The notes under the pieces are model-generated. The model was not told where the DNA came from, searched no databases, and saw nothing but the letters and a program-made list of their open reading frames with translations. Below are positions 44,690-57,744 of a stretch of 64,000 bases of DNA, piece by piece. How positions within the stretch are numbered: the stretch's first letter is position 1; each line of letters starts with the position of its first letter. Made by a program: the position numbers and the translations under genes. The stretch is from Siphonodentalium dalli (lineage: Eukaryota; Mollusca; Scaphopoda; Gadilida; Siphonodentaliidae), in assembly GCA_032622095.1 (NCBI GenBank), contig CP136062.1:156482875-156546874 (forward strand), written 5' to 3'.

Positions 44690-47600
44690 GTTGGTACCAT
44701 TAATTTATTTTGATTGTTTCAAGATTCGAATGGGTACCTAATTAGTACCTAAGGTAATTTCCAGATAATATCAATGTCAAATATAACCAGAACGAGCCAC
44801 TGGCTTTTTGTCTCTGGAAGTTACATAATTATAATACATAATACATAACTTTGTTCAGCAAATTGAACGGCACCGATCTCCAGTACCGGGGCTGTATTCA
44901 AATCATATATTCCTTTCTTCAAATCGTCCATTGATGAACTCGCGACTACAAAACCAGGTAAACTGTTCATGTTAGAAATTACACGTGAAAAACATATTTA
45001 CGGATATCCTTTTTTAAGTATGTCCCTTGTAATTTGAGTTCATGTCCTCTGTTCCGTTTGTAATCAGCGAATACAAAATAATAACACCGGTCCGTGTTAT
45101 ACAAACCGTTCTGATATATAGAAACCTCGATAAAATCGCCCCTAAATCGTATATTATTCATATATTTGAGTTTTACGATGCGTAAACCAGGCATAATAAT
45201 AAACGCGATGTGTTGCATCCCAAAGGGATAATTACACTCACTTCATTTGCTGTAGTATTTTCCCCATCGATATCCAAATATTAAATGCTTTTAAATAGGG
45301 TAATTATATTGGTATGGGAATGGACGTTGCATATTAAATTTCGCCATGACAACGCAAGGCGTCGCGGCAACGTCACTACAAAGTTCCCAATATTTAACAA
45401 TAGTTCACAGTTAATCTATGTGTGTATATAAGTGTATTACGGGTTGATAGTTTTCACTAAAATAACTATAATTATTAATCGACGTATCATAACAAAATGA
45501 CAGATTTAATGGCATTTATCGTGTCCGACCAAAAACTGTTCGCAATATACAGATATGGTAAATGGACCAATATCATAGCAATTAGCCAGGCTGCTTAACA
45601 AGAGGTAAACAAATGTACGACATATTATAAGACATCACCATCGCGACGAGCACTGACCGAAATCGTGATTGTATGATGAAACCCTTGCTACACTAAAGCA
45701 TCATTGAATAGTTGTGATCCCAAATGAAATGTTCAGACAATAAGCTCAACAAACGACCATTGTCTTTGTTGAACTTATTATCTAGACGGTTCCCTCAACA
45801 AATAGGTCTCCTTCTGCTATATTATGTATCTGTCGTCTGCTTTTATCACATAACATGCCTCCAAACAAATAATAGACTATTCCAACATACCGTCGTGCGT
45901 GCGAGTGGGTTAATTTTGGTCCTAAATATTCACATAGGTTCATATTGAACTAATTTGATGATGACATAATCCCATAGAGAGCTTATACGGTTATTATATG
46001 TCGCGTCGATGAAAGAGTGACAAAAGAATTCCAATATGGGCTTATTTATTATTGAAAGAGTCCCATAATGGACTGTTTTAGAACGCGCTTATATGTCCAT
46101 ATAGAGCATATATTGAGCCTATTTCGCACACAAAAACAAGCCCGTTATAAGCTTATTTTTCACGAGAACAGGCTGACTATTCATATGTACACTTTTCAAC
46201 TGACTATGAAAATCCATTTAGTATAGCAAGAGTTAATGCCCCTCACCCAAAGTTAACTTAGTTAAGTATAAAATATTGGAAACGTTTACAACATAGCTGT
46301 GACATTGACAGATAATTTTCCCGAGAATACGAAGCCGGTATATTATTACGTCATGAATTATCAACCAACATGTATCATACCTCCTTCCAAATTATGTTGA
46401 CATAATTTGGAATCTCGAATGAGTCATTTGAGGACTTAAAATATTTGTCAAATTTTACTCTTCAGGTACCAAATCGCTTCTATAATAATTTATAATTTCA
46501 GAAATCAAATAAATCATTACATACATTATTGTTTTGGCCATATGAGAGGAAGCTTCATTAATTTTGTGTCACACTGTTGATTATATGATTTATTACATAG
46601 CACAGCCCCATATATTGCAATGAAGAATAAACCAGCCACATTTAGGCCAATACATTATTGCAGGATCACCGCCTAACGATATATTAAGACATGTCTCCTC
46701 AGACCTTAAAATATATCTAGTAGTAATTTTAATTTCCTAGGCAAATATTTTGACAAGAACATTACAATAACATTGAAAATGTCGACAAAAAAGCTTGGAA
46801 ACACGGAAGATTTCTAACACAGTGTTTTTGGCCAAAAAAAAGAAGCTTGGCATCACAAATTATTAACATCGATATGGAGAATAACAGTGTCGGTAAGATG
46901 ATGTCATGTTTTATATTGCTTGCTAATATTTCCAGTTCCGCTTTTTCTAGCTATGCTCCTGCTGTAACAGTGCTGCTCACAATTGGTATTCTGAAATTCG
47001 ATTTGTTGTTTGCATTGTTTCATTCGCTATATTCCAGAAGATGATGACGATAACATCAAACAGGTGTCTGTCATGTTAAATGGAGAACAAGTCTGGCAAT
47101 GCTTTAACGAGGAACTAACACACCAGGTATGATCTAATCCATACCACGGACATTTTGCTCCTATTCACTGTCTAAAATATATTTCATGCTAGAAATTAAA
47201 TATAATGACGGCCGGTACGACTATATATATCTCGAGTTTGAAATTAATGATGTATTCATGTTTCCAAACCACCCGTAACTGGCATGGGGCTACAAATGTA
47301 TTTACTTAAATTACACATTTCAAAGATAACATATAGCATATAATTTGTTTTTCAGTCGATGTATTCGCCTAGAATTACAATACTTAAGTTAAGAAATACG
47401 TTAGGATTACATATAGAATAAAGCTGAGTGTAAAATTTTCAAGAGTGGAATTGTGGTTTTAACCACGAGTCTTTTGGCGAGTTTTTAAAACCACAATTCC
47501 ACTCGTGGTGACAATGTGGTACTGAGGGTGCTATATTCGAGGGGCACACTTACTCAATTTAAGATATTACGGAAGTAGTGGCACGGGTTACTGTTTATTT

Positions 47601-50600
47601 AGCAAGTGTCTAAACTCGAGGGAAATGTGCGGCCCAAGCAGCCCAACATATTTCTTGATTTATTTTAATTGTGATTTTGCGAAATAGTGAATTGGCATAT
47701 ACTAATAAATGACGCTTCCGCGTGCATCGTCTTGGTCGCTGCGGGACTTTCAACTCTTCCCAAAACCAGGATCTTTGTTTGTAATGTATGTCATTAAGTG
47801 CCTATTCGGGGTTCCAGTTACAACAACAACAATAACAACATCCAACCTATGATTCATGGAAAAATGATATTAAAAAGTTGATGTACATGATACAATCTAA
47901 ACGCACAAATACGAAAACAAAGTTTTTTAAATGAGAACTTTACAAGAAATATTGTTGTCGCTCTGAAACTTCGAAACTATGCAATAACTGGATACACAAT
48001 TCATTATCAAACAAGAGTATTTTATTTGTCACGTCTCGTTCCGAAAATATCATTATACACACCATCTGATAACGCAGTTTATTCAGGGACGGGTGTGTAA
48101 ATAAGGAGCACAGTTAATTGAAAGATGACTGAAAGTTGAGCCCACAACACTTACACAATGTATGTATGCCTGGGTAGGGCACAGGCTAGAATTTCATATT
48201 TGACACATAAATCATTTTAATGTGGGCCAGTATCAAGGTTAAAAATGGTCACCACTCGGATTTCGAAAACAAATTTATTTCATGCAGATGACAAATTTTG
48301 AGAAGTGAGACCAGTATATGTAGCCACTGTTTCGCGGACATCGCTGCTACCTGATACGGGTGTGGTAAAAGTAAAATGAAACATTATTTTCAAAACTAAC
48401 AAAACATGCTCTAATTATAACCAACCTTTTCTCAATACACTCACCACATCCCTTTTACCCCTACTGAACATTTGAAACCAGACTGTCACCATAATGGACG
48501 TGTCATTTCGTTTGTTTGCGATGGAGACCATATCTACACATTCTATGTATGATACTATGTATAATGATCGTTGACACGCCATGTACATGTATATTTTCAA
48601 CCGCAATAAGCAATATTGGTTGCGGTTTAACGCCACGTGGATATTTTCCCCCATCATCTTTTGTTTGAAAAGGTCTAAAAAGCTATTACTATAAATTATT
48701 TAAGCTCACACTTCTTGAATCAGATAATTTTAATGAAATTTCAGTCGTGCACTGTACCTTGCAGTGTGAATGTTAGCATTTCAGTTAAGATTAAACGAGC
48801 ATGATACCTTGAAGAAGTACATATCATTTGAAGAATCATCAATGACGACATATACACATTGCTGTGGATAAAGGCGACATATGCCAATATGTACACAAGC
48901 AGAGTGGTATATATAACATGAAATGTTCCTTCTAAGTCGGTAGATTTGCCGAAACATTGTTAGTGAGAATATTGTCAAATTGATGCGATGCCAAACACTC
49001 CTGCACGGTGATAAAATAAATTGGAGAATAATCTTTCTCACAGTATTTATAATTAACAGATAATATATCAAAACACATCATCATTATTATATATTAAATA
49101 AATGCAGTGAATATGGCGAAATAGTTTTCATTAGTTTATCGCCGATTGTTGCGTCCAGTATCGAGAAGTAAATATCTACATTTTAGCGAAGTTCAGATAT
49201 TTTCTATGGAGTACTCACTATTTGCTTGACATTTTCGGCGATGTTAGTAGAATGACACATTCACCAAATTGGCATAGCGCCTGAATACTAACATATTAGT
49301 TTCACGTACCTGCACAGGATACCAATGGTGATATTTGCTGGTCTTGCAATGACTTGCATGTGACATTCCAGTTTCTGCATGTGTGGGTGCAGACATAAGA
49401 CAGGGTGCATATCGAATCAACTTAACAAATAATAATTGTGATATTTAGAGAAGGGACACTCCAGTTTCAGCAGGGCCGGGTGTAAAATGATGGGGGCATC
49501 AAACCAGTGCACACTAACTATAATATGAACCCTCAACACAATGCCTGGTTAGAGCACAGGTTTAGGATTTAAGATTTGGTTGCAGCATTATTATTTTAAT
49601 GGGGATATAAATAGACAGAGTGGCATAGACCCATTAATATTATGTGACACAAACGACATTTTCGAGCATAACTGGAAGAACGCTATTTCCTAACTCCAAC
49701 ATCAAAACTGTTCTAAATACTCACCATTGGGATTTTCAAAAACAAATTTGTTTTAATGCAGATGAAAACTTGTAGGTGGTAAAACGGCATCAGCGTCGGT
49801 GGCCACTGTTTTGCAGAAATCGGTACTACTGCGGGTGGGAGGCAACGTAGTCTGAAACACTATTTTTCAAAACTCAAAGAAACCCGATAAAGCTCACAAA
49901 TTCATAACTAACATTCTCTCAATACACGTGTCATATCCAAGGTGCCGGCAAACACTGGCACACTATTTAAAGAAATTTATCCCTATTGATAATTGGAAAA
50001 TGTTGAGTGTCGCACCATTATCTAAATGAAAATCGTACAAGGATTTGTAGAAATTGGCCTGGAACCCTGAAAACATATTATAGTTTATTGATATTTAAAG
50101 TGACTTAAATGCGAGGGTTTATTACGCTGTGATATTTTTGTCTTTTTTGGAGATAATGTTTTAGTTTTGCCACTTTCCTTCAATATCACGTCAAGATATG
50201 TCTCTTGTGCCTAAAACGACAGTAATCCGGAACCACACTAAGGGCGTCTTATTCTGTACAAGCTGGCGGTGTATGTCTTGGTCAAAAGCCATGACTAGTG
50301 CTTGATCAATCAATTGAACATAATGCTCGATTATTCCTGGATGATAATTTACAAGATGCTGATGTTGAGAGGGGGTTCATCGGTCTTTGTCTTGAATAAA
50401 TTTGTTCTGGATATTCCTCTCGTTATAACTATTAAAGTAGGCATTTCTACGTTGGCCTTAAGTTTTGTTATATGATGATTCAGTCGTTTCCTAGGATTGC
50501 CAAAACTGGAAATGACACTGAGACACTGTTATTTGTATATATGTAAATGTTTAGACAATATGTAGTCGGTACGGGTGGGGCATGGAAAGTGTTTTGGACG

Positions 50601-53600
50601 TGTGCATATTTTATCCACTGCCCAGCTGCGTAGCGCTATTTGGTTATATTTAAAAATTGCTCGTTGCGAGGTGTGAATTGGGAGTCTGGCGGTGTAGAAC
50701 CTTCACAAATGGCGGGGCAACATGTGTAGTATATACTGATTTGTAATTGGTGGAAGAAATTAATCTATTTGCCCGCATGCTGATAAAACAAATTCTTTAT
50801 ATACAAATTTGTTGAAAATAATCAAGGATTTTGATTTGAGTTGCCTGCTCCTATAAATTTTATCTAGACTAATGGCATTGAAATATTATATTGTGAGAAA
50901 TTTACCAACACTGACTGATATGCCAAGCACCAGAACAACATGTATGGCATTCTTGATTAGACACCATCAATTGAACAGGGATTAAACAAAGATGGTGGAA
51001 AAAGAGTCATGAGCAATTTTAGAATCTGGATATACAGCATTTCTCTACGATGTACAACTCAACTTGAGCAACCTGGGTATATGCTGCTCAACTTTAAACA
51101 ACTATGATACTACCGTATACTATATGCACCGTTTGGTGGAAATCGACTCGTCCGACGACCAGTAAAACCAATTTAATTAAACAGTGGTGGTGTAGAAAGT
51201 GGGGGTGACTGAACATAGCTGCTGTTATGACAAATTCATATTAACATACGAACATGTCACTGAATATAGTTGGGTGTCACGACCTTAGGAAAACATCAAA
51301 TTTGAATCTCTGAAAGATGACAATAACTCTAACCACAACTCTAACCGGAACGAGACCTCAATCCTAACCCGAACCGGTATGGGACGGTAACCTAACACTA
51401 ACGAGGACGGAACCGTACCATAACACAAACCGAGACGGGACCATAAACTGATCCGTAACTCTAACAGGGGCACGACGGGACCTTGAGCATAATCCTAACC
51501 GGGACGGGACCTTCGTCCGGGGCGGAACAATCGGAACCGAACCATAACTCTAACCATAACTCGGGGCAAACATCAAATTTGAATCCCTGGAAGATGACGT
51601 GGGGCAGATCAAAATAATGATTTCCAAACATGACAATAAAGAGACAGTTTCAACATCTGTTTATATTAAATGAGTTTAATCCGTAACATGATACGGACAT
51701 ATACGTTCAGAAGAGATATCCGTCATGGCTACTGGTTGAGGTGGTTACTTCAAATAAACGAGATAAATCACTACCATGACTAATCTACGATATGAGCAAC
51801 ACATTGAATCCTGATAATAAAGGAATATGAGAACGGTAACATGGGAATATGGACAGCGAGGTGTTATCCTGTACTCAGGTAAGATTTAATCTATTAAGTA
51901 ATGCGGACCTATGTTGACATTTCTGCTCAAATGTTATTTCAATGAATTATGTTTTAGGAGACTACTTACCAACACCAAACTACCACATTAAGTTCGAACT
52001 GATTTATGATAATATATTCCATGCACAGGGACAATTATTCAAAACATTACTATTTATGGTTTTGCGCAATCATTCCGAAACTCGTTCTGTAGGTTGTGTA
52101 TGTGACTAGTTCGTATCTATAGTAAAATATACATGTATAAGTTTACTGAACCAATTCGATAGTGTTTCGTGTAATGTTGTCGTTGGTAGCTATATAATAT
52201 TATACAGATAAATACCATTGTTGGAAGGTTATACAATACAGTTCTAGTTTGATGTAAGCAAATCACTCAACACAAATATTTCCATGATGTTGAGTTGTTA
52301 ACTTATTACACACTATAACAATAATTTAAGTTCGCTGGAAAATCAGGTTACTCAATGAGGACGCCTACAACTGTAAGAGTTTACGCTTACCTGGTTGTTC
52401 TCCCTTTTACAGAATATGGTCCCAACTCATGACTGCGAAATCTACGTAGTTGTCTACTCGCGAGGAGACCGGAAGTCCTTCCGCCACGCAATTGACATCC
52501 TGTTCCATTTGCGCCGAGTGAGCAAAGTCACCAAGCCCATCATTTTGGTGGAGAACAAGTGCGATCTTGTCCGGACAAAGGTCACCGCCGCCGGAGGTGA
52601 GTACCGTGTCTTTGCCAAACACTGAATTACTAGTAGTTTCCGAATGAAATGTTCAGATAAGTTCTACAACCGGCCAGTGTAGAACATATTGTCTGAACAT
52701 TATATATAGGTATGTCTCATCTGCACTTGTATTATCTGTTCGTCTGTCGTCTGCTAATAATATGTCATTCCAATATATACTGTTATACCTGATGGGAGAA
52801 ACTATTTTGTGATGACATGGTTAACATCTTCATGGACAGTTTATTACATATATTATTGCAAATGTTCTAGCAATGGGTCAATATCTTCAAAAGTTTAAAT
52901 ATGTTCACTAGACGCACAAAACACTTAAATATACTTTACCTAGATCCAGCTATGTATGGGGCCATCTCCAACTCTCTTCAATAGAATATATGCAATAAAT
53001 TAATGAATTTGAGTCGTCGTGCATGAGTGAAAAAAACAGTAATTTAGTCTATTACATCGCCCATGAAGAGTATGTACTGTTGCAAAGGGAGATAAATCAT
53101 GAGTCAGAAATAAGCTAAATGTTTTTGAGCAGAAATAACAAATCTAAATTAAATTGAACGTGAGTTGAATCATTGTGAACATCTACAGTACACCGGTTTA
53201 TCACATAATTAACCGTTAAACCCGTCCCAATGTTTTAGTAAGACTCACGTGCATTATCGCTGCGCCCAGTGACGTACGGGCTTAGATCAATGGTGTCGAA
53301 GCCAATTCGGGGACTTTATTATTATGTTAAACATAATGTAATTACGATATTCGATTTGTGTTGCGTTATTTAGTGTTGGGTGTGAGATAACATGGTTGAT
53401 ACGGGTTGTTGACAAAATTGTTCAACATGAAAAGACACATTTGAAATTAAATATATTCGCTCTTGAATGTGCCTTTACATCATATTTGGTTGTGATAAGG
53501 AACCCAATATTAATTTTGTTAACCCCAGCCTTTTCGATGTCGTTTTTCCTCGCTTATGTGTGACTGTGATAAAATGGATCTTAAATTCGTCGCATTTCTA

Positions 53601-54225
53601 TGCGAATTGTATTATCATCTTCCAATAAATTCGATTCTAGCCTCACAAAAGCTCGGCTCGAATATAATTTAGTGCACTCGGTTGATTAATTTCGTATAAA
53701 TGTGCGACTCTTTATATATCCTCTATGTTTCAAGTTGTTCTTTTGTAGGAAAATTGTTTTGACTTGAAACCCAGGAAGTGGTGTTTTGGAAGAAAGAGTG
53801 CTAAATTGCAAAATGGTATCCTCTCTGACAAATGCACAATTGTTTGCGCTCTATAATTACACTAGAGTTGCAGTGAATCCACAATTGTTATGATGCTGCT
53901 TTCTTTATGAAATATTTACTTTGTGAATTTGTTTCCATGGCCTCCGATGTTTAAACAAGCTACCTCTGCCCCTCCTTGACATTCATTTTAACTTTCGAAT
54001 GTCTCTTTTTTTACAGAAGGGAAAAAAGTCGCCCTGTCATACAACTGCAAATTTGTGGAGACATCGACACTCTTCAATCACAACGTGGATCAGTTGTTGG
54101 TCGGTATTCATAAACAAAACTCTCTGCACAACAACGCGCGAACAGGCTCAGGGAGGAAGATGAAGGCACTTTTACCACGCATTTTCAAGAGTAAAGCATC
54201 ATGTGAAAATTTGATGAAATTATAA
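44398..54225 (+). CDS. RGK-family small GTPase, copy B (4 coding exons)
   Basis: Tandem paralog (or allele) of the copy A gene: 257 residues from 44398-44689, 47038-47126, 52413-52596 and 54017-54225, with the same phases and splice sites. P-loop, NKCD and ETS are intact. Against copy A it lacks 11 residues (33 nt, in frame) of the Ser-rich N-terminus. By hand count it carries about 12 amino-acid changes and about 9 silent changes, roughly 95% identity over 257 aligned residues. The changes sit mostly in the N-terminal extension and the C-terminal exon, including E to K, H to N and E to Q around G5 and I to E next to the tail Cys. No stop or frameshift is present, so it reads as a functional copy. 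Expected role is as for copy A: calcium-channel and cytoskeletal regulation at the plasma membrane. Confidence 0.92.
44979..45218 (-). other. Antisense open frame in intron 1, copy B (unrecognised)
   Basis: Counterpart of the copy A frame, also 79 codons without a stop. Most differences from copy A are replacements, as expected under neutral drift, which argues against an active gene. Confidence 0.22.
45731..45786. repeat. Imperfect hairpin repeat, intron 1 copy B
   Basis: Counterpart of the copy A intron 1 hairpin, with a small indel just downstream. Confidence 0.45.
47038..47126 (+). CDS. RGK GTPase copy B, coding exon 2
   Basis: 89 nt with the same acceptor and donor as copy A. Two silent differences (GTA to GTC, CAT to CAC) and no amino-acid change. 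Confidence 0.86.
47443..47504. repeat. Hairpin with 18-bp perfect arms, intron 2 copy B
   Basis: Identical arms and loop to the copy A hairpin, while flanking bases differ. Confidence 0.7.
51293..51598 (+). repeat. Telomere-like mini-array with 29-bp flanking repeats, intron 2 copy B
   Basis: Counterpart of the copy A mini-array, with the same flanks at 51293-51321 and 51570-51598. Confidence 0.75.
52413..52596 (+). CDS. RGK GTPase copy B, coding exon 3
   Basis: 184 nt carrying the NKCD motif. One amino-acid change from copy A (I to T near the exon end) and two silent changes. Splice sites are identical. Confidence 0.93.
52597..54016 (+). other. Intron 3 of RGK copy B
   Basis: Counterpart of copy A intron 3. 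It begins with the same hairpin (52648-52701); no coding signal seen. Confidence 0.8.
52648..52701. repeat. Imperfect hairpin repeat, intron 3 copy B
   Basis: Counterpart of the copy A intron 3 hairpin. Confidence 0.45.
54017..54225 (+). CDS. RGK GTPase copy B, terminal coding exon 4
   Basis: 209 nt ending TAA. It keeps the ETS motif and the basic tail. Four replacements relative to copy A, including I to E directly after the conserved tail Cys (SKASCENLMKL). Confidence 0.92.
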
Positions 54226-54572
54226 TTTATCAGTCACCTGTTCAGCAACATTCAGAGTATGATATGATGTTAATATAACAATTGTTATATATTTATCATC
54301 GGTTATGTGAGATCATGTAGCACGAGTGCTGTGTGGTAATGTGTTATCTTTGTCAGTGTTGAGAAGGAAACATGTATACCATTTTAAACAGAGAATACTT
54401 GAAGCTAATAATCATATCCTGTCATCCATTTGTAACTCAGATATATTCAAATCGAAATTATTCAAAATCATGGAATCATATGTTGTACACTTAGCTGCAT
54501 ATTTATATTACATAAATGTAGCATATAACGTATGATTATTTTGTAAGTTATGGATAATTATGTATGGTCTGA

Positions 54573-54578
54573 AATAAA
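54573..54578 (+). terminator. Poly(A) signal of RGK copy B
   Basis: AATAAA about 350 bases after the copy B stop, conserved with copy A. Confidence 0.45.
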
Positions 54579-54599
54579 ACTATATATGCATGTATAGCA

Positions 54600-54725
54600 T
54601 TATCATCATCACCATTATCACCGTTGTCATCATCATGGTCATTATCGTAATCATCATAACTGCTATCTGTTATCACAATCAACATCATCATCGCCGGCAT
54701 CATCATATTCATCGCCGTCGTCTTA
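54600..54725 (+). repeat. ATC/CAT-rich imperfect microsatellite, copy B
   Basis: Counterpart of the copy A microsatellite, shorter by two trinucleotides near the end. Confidence 0.85.
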
Positions 54726-54996
54726 AGTAATCACCACCAATTGTTTGGATTATATGAGCATTGGTGGTTAACTATTTCGGTCGTAAATATATCTACACGC
54801 GCTTCCATTCATCAAACGACGTGAATTCCGTTACTAATTCCTTATTGATCATTCGGCAAAATCCGAGAACGGTGGGAAATTACCTCTCATTCGTAAGCGG
54901 CCAACGGGGTCGAACACAATTAGGATCAGCTTTCAAAAAGTGGTCTGAAAATGAGTTACCTCTCTGGTCTGTCAGGAAAATTTCGGGACCGTATGA

Positions 54997-57744
54997 ACTT
55001 TAACCAGGACGGGCGTGTTGGGACCCTAAAGGGACGGGACAGTAATTCTAGCTGGACCCGGGCCGTGGCTATTAATCTAACCGCGGGCGGGACAAATCGG
55101 TACCCTAACCCTAACCGGGGTGGGACGCGACTCTAACATTAACTGGGACGGGACCTTAGGCCTAACCCTAACCGGGACGGCAGCTTAACCCTAACACTGA
55201 ACAGGACGACGCGGTATCCTAACCCTGACCGGACGGGACCATAAGTTGTATGTGGGTGTTCGGAACGGATTGTAACTTAACCATAACCGGACCAGGGCCC
55301 TACACCGGAGCGGAACGGTGCGGGACCCCAACCTTAACCCAGACTGGACGTGACCGTAATTCTAGCTGGACCGTGACTCATAGTTCTAACCGCGGACGGA
55401 ACAATTCGAGATCATAACCGGGGCGGGACGAAACCCTAACTCTAACCGGGACGGGAAATAAAGCATAAACATAACCCTAACGGCAGCTTAACTCTAAGAC
55501 TGAACAGGCCTAGTCCGGCCGGACGGGACCATAACCTTTATGTTGGGGTAGGAGGGACTGTAACATTAACCCTAACCGGATCGGGGCCCTATCCAGGAAC
55601 TGAACGGGGCGGGGCCCTAAGCCAGGCAGGACGGGACCTTGACCCAACCCTGACGGGACATTAACACTGGCTACACCAATAACCCTAAACCTAAACGGCA
55701 CTGGAAGGCTCTGAACGGGAATTTAACCCTAGCCCTAACCGAGACGGGACCATAACGCTAACCGTTAGGGGAACCCAACACTAACCGGGACGGGACCCCT
55801 GATCCTAACCTATTCGGGACGGGAGCTTAACCCTAACTCTAACCGGGACGGTTGGAACCTAACACTAACAATACTCGTAACCTGATGGTGGATCCGGATG
55901 GTCCGTACATCGGACGGGACGAGCCGGGACCATAACAAGGAAGAGACGGGACCACAGGACGGTACCCTAACTCTAACCGGAACCCTAACCCTACCCCGGG
56001 GCGGAAGTCAGGGGAAGGACGTTAATACAAATCATAAGTTCATAACCATAATCGGGACGGGACCAGTCGGGGCAATAACAATAACTGAAACGAGGCGTTA
56101 AGCCTAAACCACAAAGGGGACGGGACCTAAACCATAATACGGACCAGAACGGGAGGTTAACATAACTACAACCGGGACTGGTGCTAAATCCTAACCCGTA
56201 CCGGACGGGCGGGATTCTAATTTGGATGTGGTGGTTCGGAACGGTACTGTAACTTTAAACATACTCATGTCGGGGGTCTAACACGGAAATGAAGTGGACG
56301 GGACCCAAACACTAACAGGACGGGGCCTATGCCCCAACCGTGACCGTGACGGGACCCCAACCCTTGGCACAACTATAACCCAAACCCTAAAGGGACTGGA
56401 CGGTTCGGGCGGGAACTTAAACACAACACAACTAACCTGGACAGGGCTCTATCACTAACCGATACGGAGCCTTAAACATAACCTTGGCGGGAGTTTAACC
56501 CTATCTGGGACGGGAAGTTACTACAGTAATAACTGACAACAATCCTTACCTGGCGGGTAATCCCGACCGCGGACGGGACGAGTCGGGACCCTAACCAGGA
56601 CGGCACCCTAACCTTTAACTGAACGTAACTGGTTGGAACGGGACCTTAACACTAACCGTAACCATAAAACGGGACGCGGCCAGGGGACCTGACGTTAACA
56701 CTAGCCATAACCGGGACTGTGCGGCTCTGGACCGGAATATCACAATAACCATAACTGGGACGGGACCAGTCGGGACCCTAACACTAACCGGGACTGGACC
56801 TTTGCCCGATTCCTAACTCGAACTTGGACGGGACCTTGAGCCTAACCCATAACCGGGAAGGGACGGGACCACAACAAGGGCGGTATCCTAACAGTAGCCA
56901 GAACTGGACGGATTGGAACGGGACCTTAACCCTAACACATTACCCTAAACCGTGACCAGTGTCATGGGACGCCCGGGACGTTAACACTAACCATAACGAC
57001 AACCCTAACCGGTAATGGACGGCTCTGAACGTGAAATTCACCGTGGCGGGATGGGACTGGACCTTAAGCCTAACCTAATTGTGAGTGGACCCTGACCCGA
57101 ACCGAGACAGGGTCTTAGCCTTAGCTCTAACCGGGAGGGGACCGTAACACTATCCGAGATTTGACGGGAGCGTAAACCGAGCCCTAACTCTAAGCGGGAC
57201 TCGACATTAAAACTAACTCTAGCTAATCCGGGGAGGATGGGACCTAACCCTAACTGGACGGAACCGTAACCCTAATTATAACAGGTACGGGACTCAAACC
57301 CTAACAGGACGGGATGTAAACCTTAACCCTAACTGGTACTGGACCTTAAACCTAACTCTAAGCCGAACCGGGTATAGACGGACCCTTAACCATCACTCTA
57401 ACCGGGACGGGACCTTTAGGTTCCCCTACCCAACCGCGGCGGGTGTGTGCCGGCCCTTAATCCTACTCTAATCCGAATGCCAGCGGGAGGACATTAAACC
57501 TATCTCTAATCCTAATCGGGGCGGGATGGGACCTTAACACTACACATAACCGGGACGGGACTGGACCCACACACTGACCGTAATCGGCACGGGACGATAA
57601 GGGCCGTGACCGGACCCTAGTATAACAGGGATAGATCGAGATGGGACCTTTACACTATAGCACTAATCCTAAACGGGGCAGGACGGGGCTGGATCCTAAC
57701 CCTAACTGGGACGGGACCCTAACCATAACCGGGATGGGACAGCG
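54997..57744 (+). repeat. Degenerate CCCTAACC/GGGACGGGACC satellite array, copy B
   Basis: Counterpart of the copy A array in the same position behind the GTPase gene. It has about 340 extra bases near 56177-56515 and lacks about 370 bases found in copy A at 19985-20360. Confidence 0.9.

Larger units (their letters stand above)
44690..47037 (+). other. Intron 1 of RGK copy B
   Basis: Counterpart of the copy A intron at a few percent divergence. It retains the antisense open frame (44979-45218) and the hairpin (45731-45786). Confidence 0.8.
47127..52412 (+). other. Intron 2 of RGK copy B
   Basis: Retains all internal repeats of the copy A intron: hairpin at about 47443-47504, paired direct copies (about 48140-48460 and 49530-49945), and the flanked mini-array (51293-51598). 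Confidence 0.8.
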
